DNA of 64,000 nt from Streptomyces sp. NRRL S-31 (lineage in GTDB: Bacteria > Actinomycetota > Actinomycetes > Streptomycetales > Streptomycetaceae). Of this stretch, positions 35,628 through 42,985 are shown one piece after another. Where the stretch lies: the NCBI RefSeq assembly GCF_000718775.1, contig NZ_JOCB01000038.1:1-64000 (forward strand), given 5' to 3'. Position numbers and translations under genes: made by a program. Position 1 is the first letter of the stretch; each line of letters starts with the position of its first letter. The notes beneath the pieces are model-generated. The model was not told the origin of the DNA and ran no database searches. It worked only from the letters and a program-made list of their open reading frames with translations.

Positions 35628-36434
35628 CTACTTGCCTGACTGCCAGTAGTCCAGCCAATCGTGGGCCAGGCGGGACATGTTCTTTTTCCACGTCTGGGGA
35701 TCGGTGCTGGCGATCTCGTTCCACGCGTGGGCGTTCGCCTCGGAGAACACCCGCACCGACGCGTCGGGCGCCGTTGCCCACGAGGGGAAGCGATCGCGCG
35801 CCCACGCGTCCGCCGAAGGCGCGGAGTGTCCGGCTTCCATCAGGCGCAGGATGAGGACAGCAGGGTCGATCCATGCCGCTCCGCGGGTCGGCCATGCCCA
35901 GTCGATGAGGTGCGCACGCGTCGTGATGAGCATGTTGTGCGGCGCGAGGTCCGTGTGAAGCAAGGTGTCGCCGACGAGTCGCTCGACGCCGGCAGGGCCT
36001 GCGTATCCGCTCCATCTGTCCTCGGCGCGCTTGAGCTCGATGTCAGGGCACGGGGTGTTCTGTAGCTCCACCAGCGCACGGGCGACGAGCGGCAGGTCGG
36101 ACGAACCAGGGGTGTAGTCGGCGTGGCGACCGGCGATGCGCTCGTAACCGATCAGGTCCCAGCCGGCGGCTTGGACGTGCCACAGCAGCCGGGGACACGA
36201 CGGCGGTAGGTAGGGGTTGATCGTGGCCTCGCGCTGCTGTGTCCGAGCCTGGGGGTGATCGGTGGGCACGCCCTTGACGAACAAGGTCGCGTCAGCGGTC
36301 TGAACAGTGGCGGCGATGCCGGAATTGGCGCCCGCGTCGGCGGTCTGGGCGCGCACTACCGGGCCGGTGTGCTGCTCGACGGCGGCGCGTGCGGCGAGCG
36401 GTAGGTCATCCCAGTGGATGCGGTCTACTGGCAT
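35628..36434 (-). CDS. Aminoglycoside-phosphotransferase-fold kinase in peptide cassette
   Basis: A 268-residue protein kinase-like phosphotransferase. Lys54 (LFVKGV) fits the ATP lysine. LLHTDLAPHNMLI carries the catalytic Asp162 and Asn167 (His160 precedes), and LIDWAWP gives the metal-binding Asp178. APH-fold enzymes phosphorylate antibiotics or small metabolites, but some act on precursor peptides in peptide natural-product clusters (thioviridamide TvaC is an example). It lies 78 bp downstream of the precursor-like gene, behind a hairpin. It could be a tailoring, resistance or unrelated kinase. Confidence 0.8.
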   Translation of the reverse strand: MPVDRIHWDDLPLAARAAVEQHTGPVVRAQTADAGANSGIAATVQTADATLFVKGVPTDHPQARTQQREATINPYLPPSCPRLLWHVQAAGWDLIGYERIAGRHADYTPGSSDLPLVARALVELQNTPCPDIELKRAEDRWSGYAGPAGVERLVGDTLLHTDLAPHNMLITTRAHLIDWAWPTRGAAWIDPAVLILRLMEAGHSAPSADAWARDRFPSWATAPDASVRVFSEANAHAWNEIASTDPQTWKKNMSRLAHDWLDYWQSGK

Positions 36435-36461
36435 GTCGGGTTCCTGGGGGTGGACGGGCGA

Positions 36462-36493
36462 GCCGCCCCCGACCCTACGCGGGCGGGGGCGGC
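36462..36493 (-). terminator. Hairpin between precursor gene and kinase gene
   Basis: GCCGCCCCCG and CGGGGGCGGC form ten perfect pairs around a 12-base loop, 20 bp after the precursor stop codon in the direction of transcription. A partial terminator here would let the small peptide be made in excess over the kinase. Confidence 0.55.
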
Positions 36494-36512
36494 CCCATGG
36501 TGAGTGCGGTTT

Positions 36513-36740
36513 TTAGTAAGGCTGGTCGTCGTCGGCCTGGCACGAGCAGCCGAGGCTCTCGGAGAACGTGCCGATCTCCTTGGTGATCCGGAACTCGTCG
36601 TCAGCGATCGGCCGGGACGTGATCGCGACCGGGAGCGGTGCGGGGGTGGCGGTCGGCCGGGGGGAGATCGCGACGAGGACGGGGCCCGGGGCGGCGGGCG
36701 GGGCCTGTTCCGTGGTGCGGGGCTCGATGACGGTTGCCAT
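36513..36740 (-). CDS. Putative RiPP precursor peptide, C-terminal Cys-Ser-Cys
   Basis: A 75-residue peptide with no signal peptide. Residues 1-48 form a Pro/Ala/Thr-rich leader with two related segments (PVLVAISPRP and PLPVAITSRP). The C-terminal part starts DDEFRITKEIGTF and ends SESLGCSCQADDDQPY, with the only cysteines at 65 and 67. The ATG at 36740 has an ideal GTGAGG site and comes three bases after the radical SAM stop. The size, two-part composition, Cys/Ser core and gene position are those of a radical-SAM-modified precursor. I know no named family with this sequence. Confidence 0.75.
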   Translation of the reverse strand: MATVIEPRTTEQAPPAAPGPVLVAISPRPTATPAPLPVAITSRPIADDEFRITKEIGTFSESLGCSCQADDDQPY

Positions 36741-36743
36741 GGT

Positions 36744-37889
36744 TCACCTCACTGGTTCGGGGTCGGGATGCTGGCAGTACATATTTCGTGGTGCCTTCGC
36801 CTCCTGGTAGAGCTTGGCCATGGGGCGGCAGGTGGTGCAGCCGCCCGGATTGCCGTCGGCGTCTTTCTGGCCGAACGTGCAGCCGGCGCAGCCCCCGGTG
36901 CGAAGCTGTAGGCCGTCGGCGATGCCGCCGAGGCGTTTGAGTCCCTCGATGCCTTCCTGCATCAGCGGGATGTGTGGGTCGCGGCCGATCTTGCATATGG
37001 ACGCGTGGCCGAACGGGTCGGCGTGAAAGAACGTGTGTCCGGCGTTGCAGCCGGTGAACGGCTTCCGTTTACGGAGGTACTTGGCGGCCTGTTCGGGGAT
37101 CGGGGTCGCGTCGCCCTGGATGGTGGGCGACATGTTGGTGAACACGAACACCTGGCCGTACCGCTCGGCGAGCTGTTCCATGGCGGCGAACTCGTCTGCG
37201 TTGTCCTTGGTGATGACGATGTTCAACTGCAAGCGCAGACCAGCCTCGCGGGCGGCGTCGAGTCCACGGATGAAGCGGCCGAACGCTCCTCGGTTGCGGG
37301 TGAATCCGTCGTAGGTTTCCTCCGCCGCGCCATAGACGCTGAGGGACAGGTGATGGGGCGGGCGTTCGGTGAGGGTCTCCAGGATCTTCGGCTTGTGGAG
37401 CTGTGATCCGTTGGTGGAGATCGTCAGCATGATGCCGAGGTCATAGGCGTACGAGTACGCCTCGGGGAAATCGCGGTCGATCAGTGGCTCGCCGCCCGTG
37501 ATCTGAAGCCACAGCACGCCAGCGTCATGCATGATGTCGAGCAGCCGGACCTTGTCCGCCCAAGGCATCCCCTCGAACCGCTTCAATCCGAGGTAGCAGT
37601 GCGGGCAGTCGTAGTCGCAGCCCTTGTTGATCTCGTAAGACGCGCGGGCCATGCCATACGGGGAGGGGGCGCGCACAAGGACGCTGTCGCGCAGGGAGCG
37701 TCGTGCGGGGAGTTCGAGCCCCCATGCCTGGCGTGCGCCGTCGATGAGCCAGTGCGGCGCCTCGGCGCCCGTGCTCGCGACCTTGCTCAATTCCAGGTAC
37801 CGAGCGAACGGAATCTGCACGCTGTTGTCGTCGCCGGGACGTAAGACGAGGTACTCGTCGAGGAACGGGCTGGCGATCAGTTCGGGCAT
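36744..37889 (-). CDS. Radical SAM protein with C-terminal auxiliary cysteine cluster
   Basis: A 381-residue enzyme. The SAM-binding iron-sulfur triad is Cys91, Cys95, Cys98 (GCDYDCPHCYLG), and the GGEP motif is at 132-135. The C-terminal third has seven cysteines (281, 299, 334, 337, 351, 354, 372), beginning CNAG, as in SPASM or twitch domains that carry extra clusters in peptide maturases. The start ATG at 37889 follows GGAGG. Leu16 is a TTA codon, which in Streptomyces needs the bldA tRNA. The frame continues upstream without a stop into an ATP-binding remnant. The likely substrate is the peptide encoded next. Confidence 0.88.
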   Translation of the reverse strand: MPELIASPFLDEYLVLRPGDDNSVQIPFARYLELSKVASTGAEAPHWLIDGARQAWGLELPARRSLRDSVLVRAPSPYGMARASYEINKGCDYDCPHCYLGLKRFEGMPWADKVRLLDIMHDAGVLWLQITGGEPLIDRDFPEAYSYAYDLGIMLTISTNGSQLHKPKILETLTERPPHHLSLSVYGAAEETYDGFTRNRGAFGRFIRGLDAAREAGLRLQLNIVITKDNADEFAAMEQLAERYGQVFVFTNMSPTIQGDATPIPEQAAKYLRKRKPFTGCNAGHTFFHADPFGHASICKIGRDPHIPLMQEGIEGLKRLGGIADGLQLRTGGCAGCTFGQKDADGNPGGCTTCRPMAKLYQEAKAPRNMYCQHPDPEPVR

Positions 37890-38180
37890 GAGTCCTCCAT
37901 CTGGAAGCGGAAGCGCGGCGGTGTCGACCCCCGCCCGCAGGGGTGGGCGATGATGCGGCGGGTGCCGAAGACGTCGAAAGGGAGGCCTGGTCCTTCGCGA
38001 GCGTGGTGCACAGCACGAGTTGGTCGAGGCGTTGGTGGCGGGTTCGGAGACACCGAGCAGAACGTCGTCGACCTGGTCCGAGGCCGTGATAAACCACGCC
38101 TTGAGCGTGGCCCGCGCGAACGTACGGGCCTGCGGAACGGCGCGGGCATCGCAGGGGAACCAGCGTGTCATCTCGGGCAC
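37890..38180 (-). pseudogene. Truncated ATP-binding (HATPase) protein remnant
   Basis: GTG at 38180 has a strong GGAGG site. It reads MTRWFPCDARAVPQARTF and then DDVLLGVSEPATNAST, which is the N-terminal half of a Streptomyces anti-sigma-type ATPase up to its N-box. After that the similarity stops and low-complexity Arg/Pro sequence runs in frame into the radical SAM start. The nucleotide-binding G-boxes are missing, so it cannot be a working ATPase. It may simply provide upstream translation into the maturase. Confidence 0.6.
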
Positions 38181-38311
38181 GAGGCACCTCCTGTCGCTGC
38201 GCGATGCGGCGCTGTAGCGCAGGCCAATGGGGATGAGCCCCGTTCCTCCCGCGCCCTCGGCCGAGCCTGGTCGGCGTCACGCGCGGTATCGACGTCGACG
38301 TCGTGCGCCAT
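38168..38311 (-). CDS. Possible small leader gene of the peptide cassette
   Basis: A 47-residue frame starting MAHDVDVDTARDADQARPR, with GGGAG seven bases before the ATG. It overlaps the start of the ATP-binding remnant by 13 bases. I recognise no family. The good ribosome site and position at the head of the cassette make it worth recording, but the Arg/Ala-rich composition could be chance. Confidence 0.35.
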   Translation of the reverse strand: MAHDVDVDTARDADQARPRAREERGSSPLACATAPHRAATGGASCPR

Positions 38312-38444
38312 TGCTGAACTCCCGCCGCTTGGTGCTTGGTTCGTCGTACAGGCAACCGCGGCAGCGTGCAGAGCGGTACCGTCAGCAGGGGTGGCGGAAG
38401 GTGTCACTCAGCTACCACTCATGACCGAGGGGTAAGGGTTCGCC

Positions 38445-39797
38445 ATGAAGAATCCGAACGAGGATCTCGAACACTGGCTCACGCGGTCAGGCATGAGTCG
38501 CAAGGAACTCGCGCGTCGCGTGAAATCCGCAGCTCAGACGCGGGGACAGGCGCACATCACGCCGGACGCGACGACCGTACGGCGTTGGCTGGCCGGCGAT
38601 CAGCCGCGCCCGCCCGTGCCCGAGATCCTCGCCGACGTCTTCTCGGCGCACTTCGCATACCGGGTCACAACGTAAGATCTCGGGCTCGGTGAGGGTCAGA
38701 CAGTCGAACGCTTGCTCATTTACAGCTCGTCCTTCGCGGTTACCGTGGAAGCAGTGACCGACTTGGGGAGGGCGGACGTGGACCGTCGCAACTTCTTGGC
38801 CGCAGCGCCGTTCGCCGCTGTGGCGGCCGTCGGGCCATCCCGCGACTGGCTGCTCAACACGCTTGACCAGCAGCCGGAACCGGGGCCGCGGGTGCGTCTT
38901 GAGGACGTGACGGCGGTCCGGAACATGTTCAGTGAGTTCCAGAAGATGGACGTTCTACAAGGCGGCGGCTCAGGCCGACTCATCCTCGCCGAGTACATGA
39001 ACCAGCATGTCTATCCGCTGCTGCGCCGTACTTATACCGAGGAAGTGCGGCGGGCGCTGTGCGAGGCGGCGGCCGAGCAGACGTACTTGCTGGGATGGAT
39101 GGCGTACGACAACGGCGAGCACGGAACGGCGCAGCGATACCTCATCCAGTCGCTACGACTTGCCGAGGAGTCGACGAACGCCGCGCTCGGCGCGCACGTG
39201 CTTGCCGGCATGGCCGATCAAGCGACGTTGCTCGGCCACCCGGAGGAAGGGCGCCGGCTCGCGCAGGCCGGCCGCGCCGGTCTCGGTAACGGGGGCTCGC
39301 CTGCTTGTCTGGCCGACTTGTGGGCACTGGAAGCGCGGGCACTCGCCAAGCTCGGCGACAAGACCGCGGCAGCTCATGCCGTGGCCCAATCGGAGACCGC
39401 GTTCAGTCGAGTACGCCCGGAGAAGGAACCGGAGTGGGCGACGTTCATCGACCCCGCGTATTTGCACGGCGAACACGCGAACACGTTCCGGGACATCGAC
39501 GATCCGGCGAACGCCGCAGAATACGCGCGCCAGTCCATCGACCATGCGCGCAGGCAGCGGCGCGCGCGGCGGGGGGCGATGTCGCAGGCTGCGCTCGCGG
39601 TCTCGCATTTGCAGCGCCGGGACCTGGAGGCCGCGCACTCCGCCGGTTTGCGGACGTTGTCCCTGTCGCGTCAGGTGAAGAGCTCGCGCTGCGTCGAGGC
39701 GGTGCAGGACTTGCAGCGGCGGATGCAGCCCTACGGTACCCATCGACTCGTCGCGGACTTCAACGAGCGCGCTCGCGAGCTTGTCGCTGCGGCGTGA
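38445..39797 (+). pseudogene. XRE/TPR (NsdA-like) regulator interrupted by in-frame TAA
   Basis: Residues 1-76 form a helix-turn-helix domain (SGMSRKELARRVKSAAQT, then VRRWLAGDQPRPPVPEILAD). A TAA at 38673-38675 stops it, and the same frame then continues DLGLGEGQTVERLLIYSS into a 360-residue Ala-rich helical repeat region with TPR-like units (RRNFLAAAP near its start). Family members are a single protein of about 450 residues. A single C-to-T change (CAA to TAA) would explain it. Restart at TTG 38712 could make the second half alone. It diverges from the peptide cassette. Confidence 0.72.
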
Positions 39798-40413
39798 CGA
39801 CAAAGGTGCACCCGCCCGCAGGCGCAAGGCCGACGGGCTGGTCTGGTAGGTGTTCTGGCGTGCCGTCCAGTTCGCGTATGCGTGGCTGGTCGTACCGGCG
39901 GTAGAGCCGATCCCGCAGGACTCCCGAGGTCTCCGTGCCGACCTCGATGCCGATGTCGTCGTCTTCCACAGACTGTGCGTAGGCGACCAGGCCCGGGCGA
40001 TGTCGAACCGATCGATCGCCGTGGCCTGCCGGGTGTGGAAGACGACGCGGTGATCGAGGTAGCTCGCCCATCCGCCGGCGCCGGTCTGGAGACCGAGAAA
40101 GCCTTGGTCATTGCTGGTGATGCTGGTAGTCGAGACCACGCCGCCCACCAGATTCAGGGGCCGCGCTCGATCCACAGAGCGGTGCCGCCCGTTCGACGGC
40201 GGCGCGCGTCCGCTGTGCGATCTGCCGGCGATGTCTCGTTGCAGGCGCGTGGATGCCCACGCGTACACGATGTCGAGCCTGCCGCCCTCGCTCCACTCGA
40301 TCATCCGCTCGAAGTCTTCTCAGTATGCCTGCTAACGCGGCATTACCAAGGCGGTCCCGAGGCGTGCCCCCCGTCGGGGGCGGGGGCGTTTCGCGGGGCG
40401 CCGGGAAAGCGCG
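39798..40413. other. Right edge of accessory insert, degraded sequence
   Basis: About 600 bp without an intact gene. On the minus strand, a stretch at about 40230-40330 reads EDFERMIEWSEGGRLDIVYA and then WASTRLQRDI, which resembles the core of serine recombinases (the part before and after the WALDRLxR motif). Frames break soon after. The remaining sequence shows only short interrupted frames in all three minus phases. Confidence 0.45.
40230..40330 (-). pseudogene. Serine-recombinase-like remnant
   Basis: The peptide DFERMIEWSEGGRLDIVYAW followed by ASTRLQRDIA is close in pattern to the resolvase segment GRFDVVLVWALDRLSRD. A stop codon lies directly before it and the frame is lost after it, so nothing functional remains. 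It could be what is left of the element's integrase; similarity over about 30 residues only. Confidence 0.3.
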
Positions 40414-40444
40414 AGGGCCGCTGCCCCCGAGCGGCAGCGGCCCT
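40414..40444 (-). terminator. Terminator of NlpC/P60 gene
   Basis: Perfect 12-base arms AGGGCCGCTGCC and GGCAGCGGCCCT around CCCGAGC, 28 bp beyond the stop codon of the minus-strand gene. Confidence 0.78.
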
Positions 40445-40471
40445 ACACGCGTGAGAGGTGCGCGGTGGCTC

Positions 40472-41317
40472 TCAGAGCACCCGCACCGCGCCCGTGGGCG
40501 GGTCGTACGACAGCGGACGCTCCACGACGCCGGTGGAGGAGTTCTGCGCGCCGACGAACATACCGCCGCCGACGTACACCGCCACGTGGTACGCGCTGCC
40601 CGCGCTGCCCCAGTACAGGATGTCGCCCGGCTGGAGGTTGTTCAGCGAGACCTGGGTGCCGGCGGTGGACTGGTCCTGGGAGACGCGCGGCAGGCTGATG
40701 TTGACCTGCTTGAAGGCCGTCTGCACCAGGCCGGAGCAGTCGTAGGCGGAGGGGCCGGTGGCGCCGGGGACGTACGCCTTGCCGACCTGTGCCTTCACGA
40801 AGTTCACGATCGAGGCGACCGAACCGGTGGCGGTGGAGCTGCCGGTGGACGTCGAGGTGGAGGGCGCCGTGGAGGTGGTGGAGGCGGACGTGGAGTCCGC
40901 CGTGGTGGACAGCGTGGTCCGCTCGGCGGCGCGCGAGGCGCGGGCGGCGGCCTCCTTGCGGGCCTCCTGCTCGGCCTTCTTCTTGGCCTCGGCCGCCTTC
41001 TTCTTGGCCTCGGCGAGGTCGGCCTCCGCCTGCTTCGCGGCCTTCGCGGCGGCCGCGTCACGCTCTGCTTGCAGCTGGTAGTTCGCGGCGGCCTGCTCGG
41101 TGGCGTCCGCGGACTGGGCCGCCTGGGCGGCCAGGTCGGCCGTCAGGGTGGGCAGTTCGAGGGTCTGCGTCACCGGCTCGGCAGCGTTCGCCGAACCAGC
41201 CGCCCCGGCGACTGCCAGGGTGCCGAGGACGCCACCGGCGACTCCGGCCCGCACGGCGAGGGCCGGCGCGTTCCGGCGGGGCTTCCGGTGGCTGCGTATG
41301 TGAGCGGTGTGGGACAT
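40472..41317 (-). CDS. Secreted NlpC/P60 (C40) peptidoglycan endopeptidase
   Basis: A 281-residue exported protein. The signal peptide ends near AGSANAAEP. An Ala/Lys/Glu coiled coil follows (AEAKKKAAEAKKKAEQEARK, about 105-135), then a Ser/Thr-rich linker. The catalytic domain has YDCSGLVQTAFKQ (nucleophile Cys), LQPGDILYWG and HVAVYVGGGMFVGA (His). It should cut stem peptides in the cell wall. ATG at 41317 begins the signal peptide. It diverges from nuoA over a 738-bp region. Confidence 0.9.
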   Translation of the reverse strand: MSHTAHIRSHRKPRRNAPALAVRAGVAGGVLGTLAVAGAAGSANAAEPVTQTLELPTLTADLAAQAAQSADATEQAAANYQLQAERDAAAAKAAKQAEADLAEAKKKAAEAKKKAEQEARKEAAARASRAAERTTLSTTADSTSASTTSTAPSTSTSTGSSTATGSVASIVNFVKAQVGKAYVPGATGPSAYDCSGLVQTAFKQVNISLPRVSQDQSTAGTQVSLNNLQPGDILYWGSAGSAYHVAVYVGGGMFVGAQNSSTGVVERPLSYDPPTGAVRVL

Positions 41318-41448
41318 GAGAACAACCGGTACCAGGGGCTCCTTCATATCTTCAAGAAACGTGTCCTGCGCCACACTTGTTCAGCCGAGTATCGGAATCC
41401 CGGGCGTGTCGCTCCTTATTGACGCCGTAACGGACATTGCGGACGGTC

Positions 41449-41468
41449 GTGATCAAGCCCTTGATCAC
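41449..41468. promoter_or_regulatory. Perfect palindrome upstream of NlpC/P60 gene
   Basis: GTGATCAAG-CC-CTTGATCAC, nine-base arms with a two-base spacer, 132 bp upstream of the NlpC/P60 start. It has the symmetry of a dimeric regulator site, and its GTGATCA half recurs at 41791. Confidence 0.5.
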
Positions 41469-41936
41469 GGTCTTTGATCATTACGTCCGGATTGCCCCCC
41501 GCTTACCACTGGTTGCGGTCGTTGGCCAAGCCCGGTTCTCATCGGCTTCTCATCGATGTGGCGGAGGTCACGGAACGGTTACCGGAACCCCGGCGTCCCG
41601 CGCGTGCGGAGATCGTGAACGCGCGCACGCGCTCCGAGTGCGTTCACATCCGCTCCGGCCGCCCCCTCGGCATGTGAACGGCTCCCACTACCAGGCCCTT
41701 GCGTCCAGCACGAATTTGCATGCGAGGGAAGTTTCTTGATATTGAGACGACCCTTCCGGCCTGCGATGACGGGCGGGATTGTCACTTCTGGTGATCAACT
41801 GAACGCTTCCTGTGTGAAGATCACCCATCATCCGACTTCATGATCCTTCGTCAGGTGGTGGAGATCACAAAGCTTGTGCAATACCCCGTGTCGCAGATCA
41901 CAGAGCGGCAGGCATAAGATGCGGAGCAGTTGGGCT

Positions 41937-41952
41937 TGTGACCTGCTTCACA
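41937..41952. promoter_or_regulatory. Rex-type redox operator in nuo promoter
   Basis: TGTGACCTGCTTCACA fits the Rex consensus TGTGAAC-N4-TTCACA with one change in the left arm. It lies 17 bp downstream of a TAAGAT -10-like hexamer and 104 bp before nuoA. Rex senses NADH/NAD+ and is known to control nuo in Streptomyces coelicolor, so this operator would link complex I to redox state. Confidence 0.75.
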
Positions 41953-42055
41953 TGTTCTCGATCTTCGCCGGGATGAGCGGGGCTCGTGGGACCGGTGAGG
42001 CGGATGTGAGCCCCTACCGCCAGCAGTCAGCGCCGACTGAGAGGAGCGAGGAGCG

Positions 42056-42415
42056 GTGAACGCTTATGCGCCCATCCTCGTACTGGGAGCCCTCGGGGCA
42101 GGCTTTGCGATCTTCTCCGTGGTCATGGCCACGCTGATCGGTCCGAAGCGGTACAACCGCGCCAAGCTCGAGGCATACGAGTGCGGCATCGAGCCGACCC
42201 CCACGCCGGCCGGCGGCGGGCGCTTCCCCATCAAGTACTACCTGACGGCGATGCTCTTCATCGTCTTCGACATCGAGATCGTCTTCCTCTACCCCTGGGC
42301 CGTCACCTTCGACTCCCTGGGGATCTTCGGGCTCGTGGAGATGCTGCTCTTCGTGCTCACCGTCTTCGTCGCGTACGCGTACGTATGGCGGCGCGGCGGC
42401 CTGGAATGGGACTGA
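42056..42415 (+). CDS. nuoA: NADH-quinone oxidoreductase subunit A
   Basis: A 119-residue membrane subunit with three helices. KLEAYECGIEPTP (conserved Cys loop near the quinone site) and FPIKYYLTAMLFIVFDIEIV are signatures. It opens the 14-gene operon; GTG at 42056 follows GAGGAGCGAGGAGC. Confidence 0.96.
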   Translation: MNAYAPILVLGALGAGFAIFSVVMATLIGPKRYNRAKLEAYECGIEPTPTPAGGGRFPIKYYLTAMLFIVFDIEIVFLYPWAVTFDSLGIFGLVEMLLFVLTVFVAYAYVWRRGGLEWD

Positions 42416-42430
42416 GGGGCCTTTAACGAC

Positions 42431-42985
42431 ATGGGACTCGAAGAAAAGCTGCCGAGCGGTTTCCTGCTCACCACCGTCGAGCAGGCCGCGGGCTGGGTGC
42501 GCAAGGCGTCCGTCTTCCCGGCGACCTTCGGCCTCGCCTGCTGCGCCATCGAGATGATGACCACCGGCGCCGGCCGCTACGACCTCGCCCGCTTCGGCAT
42601 GGAGGTCTTCCGCGGCTCGCCGCGCCAGGCCGACCTGATGATCGTCGCCGGCCGGGTCAGCCAGAAGATGGCGCCCGTCCTGCGGCAGGTCTACGACCAG
42701 ATGCCCAGCCCCAAGTGGGTGATCTCCATGGGTGTCTGCGCCTCCTCGGGCGGCATGTTCAACAACTACGCGATCGTCCAGGGCGTCGACCACATCGTCC
42801 CGGTCGACATCTATCTCCCCGGCTGCCCGCCCCGGCCCGAGATGCTCATGGACGCCATCCTCAAGCTCCACCAGAAGATCCAGTCCTCCAAGCTCGGCGT
42901 GAACGCCGAGGAAGCGGCCCGCGAGGCGGAGGAGGCGGCGCTCAAGGCCCTGCCCACGATCGAGATGAAGGGGCTGCTGCGGTGA
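42431..42985 (+). CDS. nuoB: NADH-quinone oxidoreductase subunit B
   Basis: A 184-residue peripheral subunit that carries cluster N2, the last electron carrier before quinone. [10 protein letters not shown] gives the adjacent cysteines; the other ligands are in [10 protein letters not shown] and LPGCPPRPE. The C-terminal extension is rich in Ala/Glu. Its stop overlaps the nuoC GTG. Confidence 0.97.
   Translation: MGLEEKLPSGFLLTTVEQAAGWVRKASVFPATFGLACCAIEMMTTGAGRYDLARFGMEVFRGSPRQADLMIVAGRVSQKMAPVLRQVYDQMPSPKWVISMGVCASSGGMFNNYAIVQGVDHIVPVDIYLPGCPPRPEMLMDAILKLHQKIQSSKLGVNAEEAAREAEEAALKALPTIEMKGLLR

Larger units (their letters stand above)
41318..42055. promoter_or_regulatory. Divergent control region of NlpC/P60 and nuo genes
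   Basis: This 738-bp region has no convincing gene. It holds a perfect GTGATCAAG-CC-CTTGATCAC palindrome (41449-41468), repeated GATCAC elements (41819, 41863, 41896), a TAAGAT -10-like hexamer at 41915 and a Rex-type operator at 41937-41952. The sequence is visibly less GC-rich than the coding parts. I looked for a ydaO-type riboswitch and did not find its conserved core. Confidence 0.6.

Noticed and set aside
35254..36015. 253-residue minus-strand frame overlapping the phosphotransferase gene
   Set aside because: Shares its region with the well-supported phosphotransferase frame and has no motif of its own.
36513..36740. Lanthipeptide or FxSxx-COOH-type precursor
   Set aside because: The peptide lacks the FxLD or FxS-COOH end, and no LanM, HopA1-type or Fxs partner is nearby, so a known class was not assigned.
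39760..40071. 103-residue minus-strand frame
   Set aside because: No ribosome site or similarity, and two other frames of equal length overlap it; treated as degraded sequence.
41318..42055. ydaO-type (c-di-AMP) riboswitch upstream of the NlpC/P60 gene
   Set aside because: Considered because such switches control cell-wall hydrolase genes in Streptomyces, but the conserved core sequences could not be found on the minus strand.
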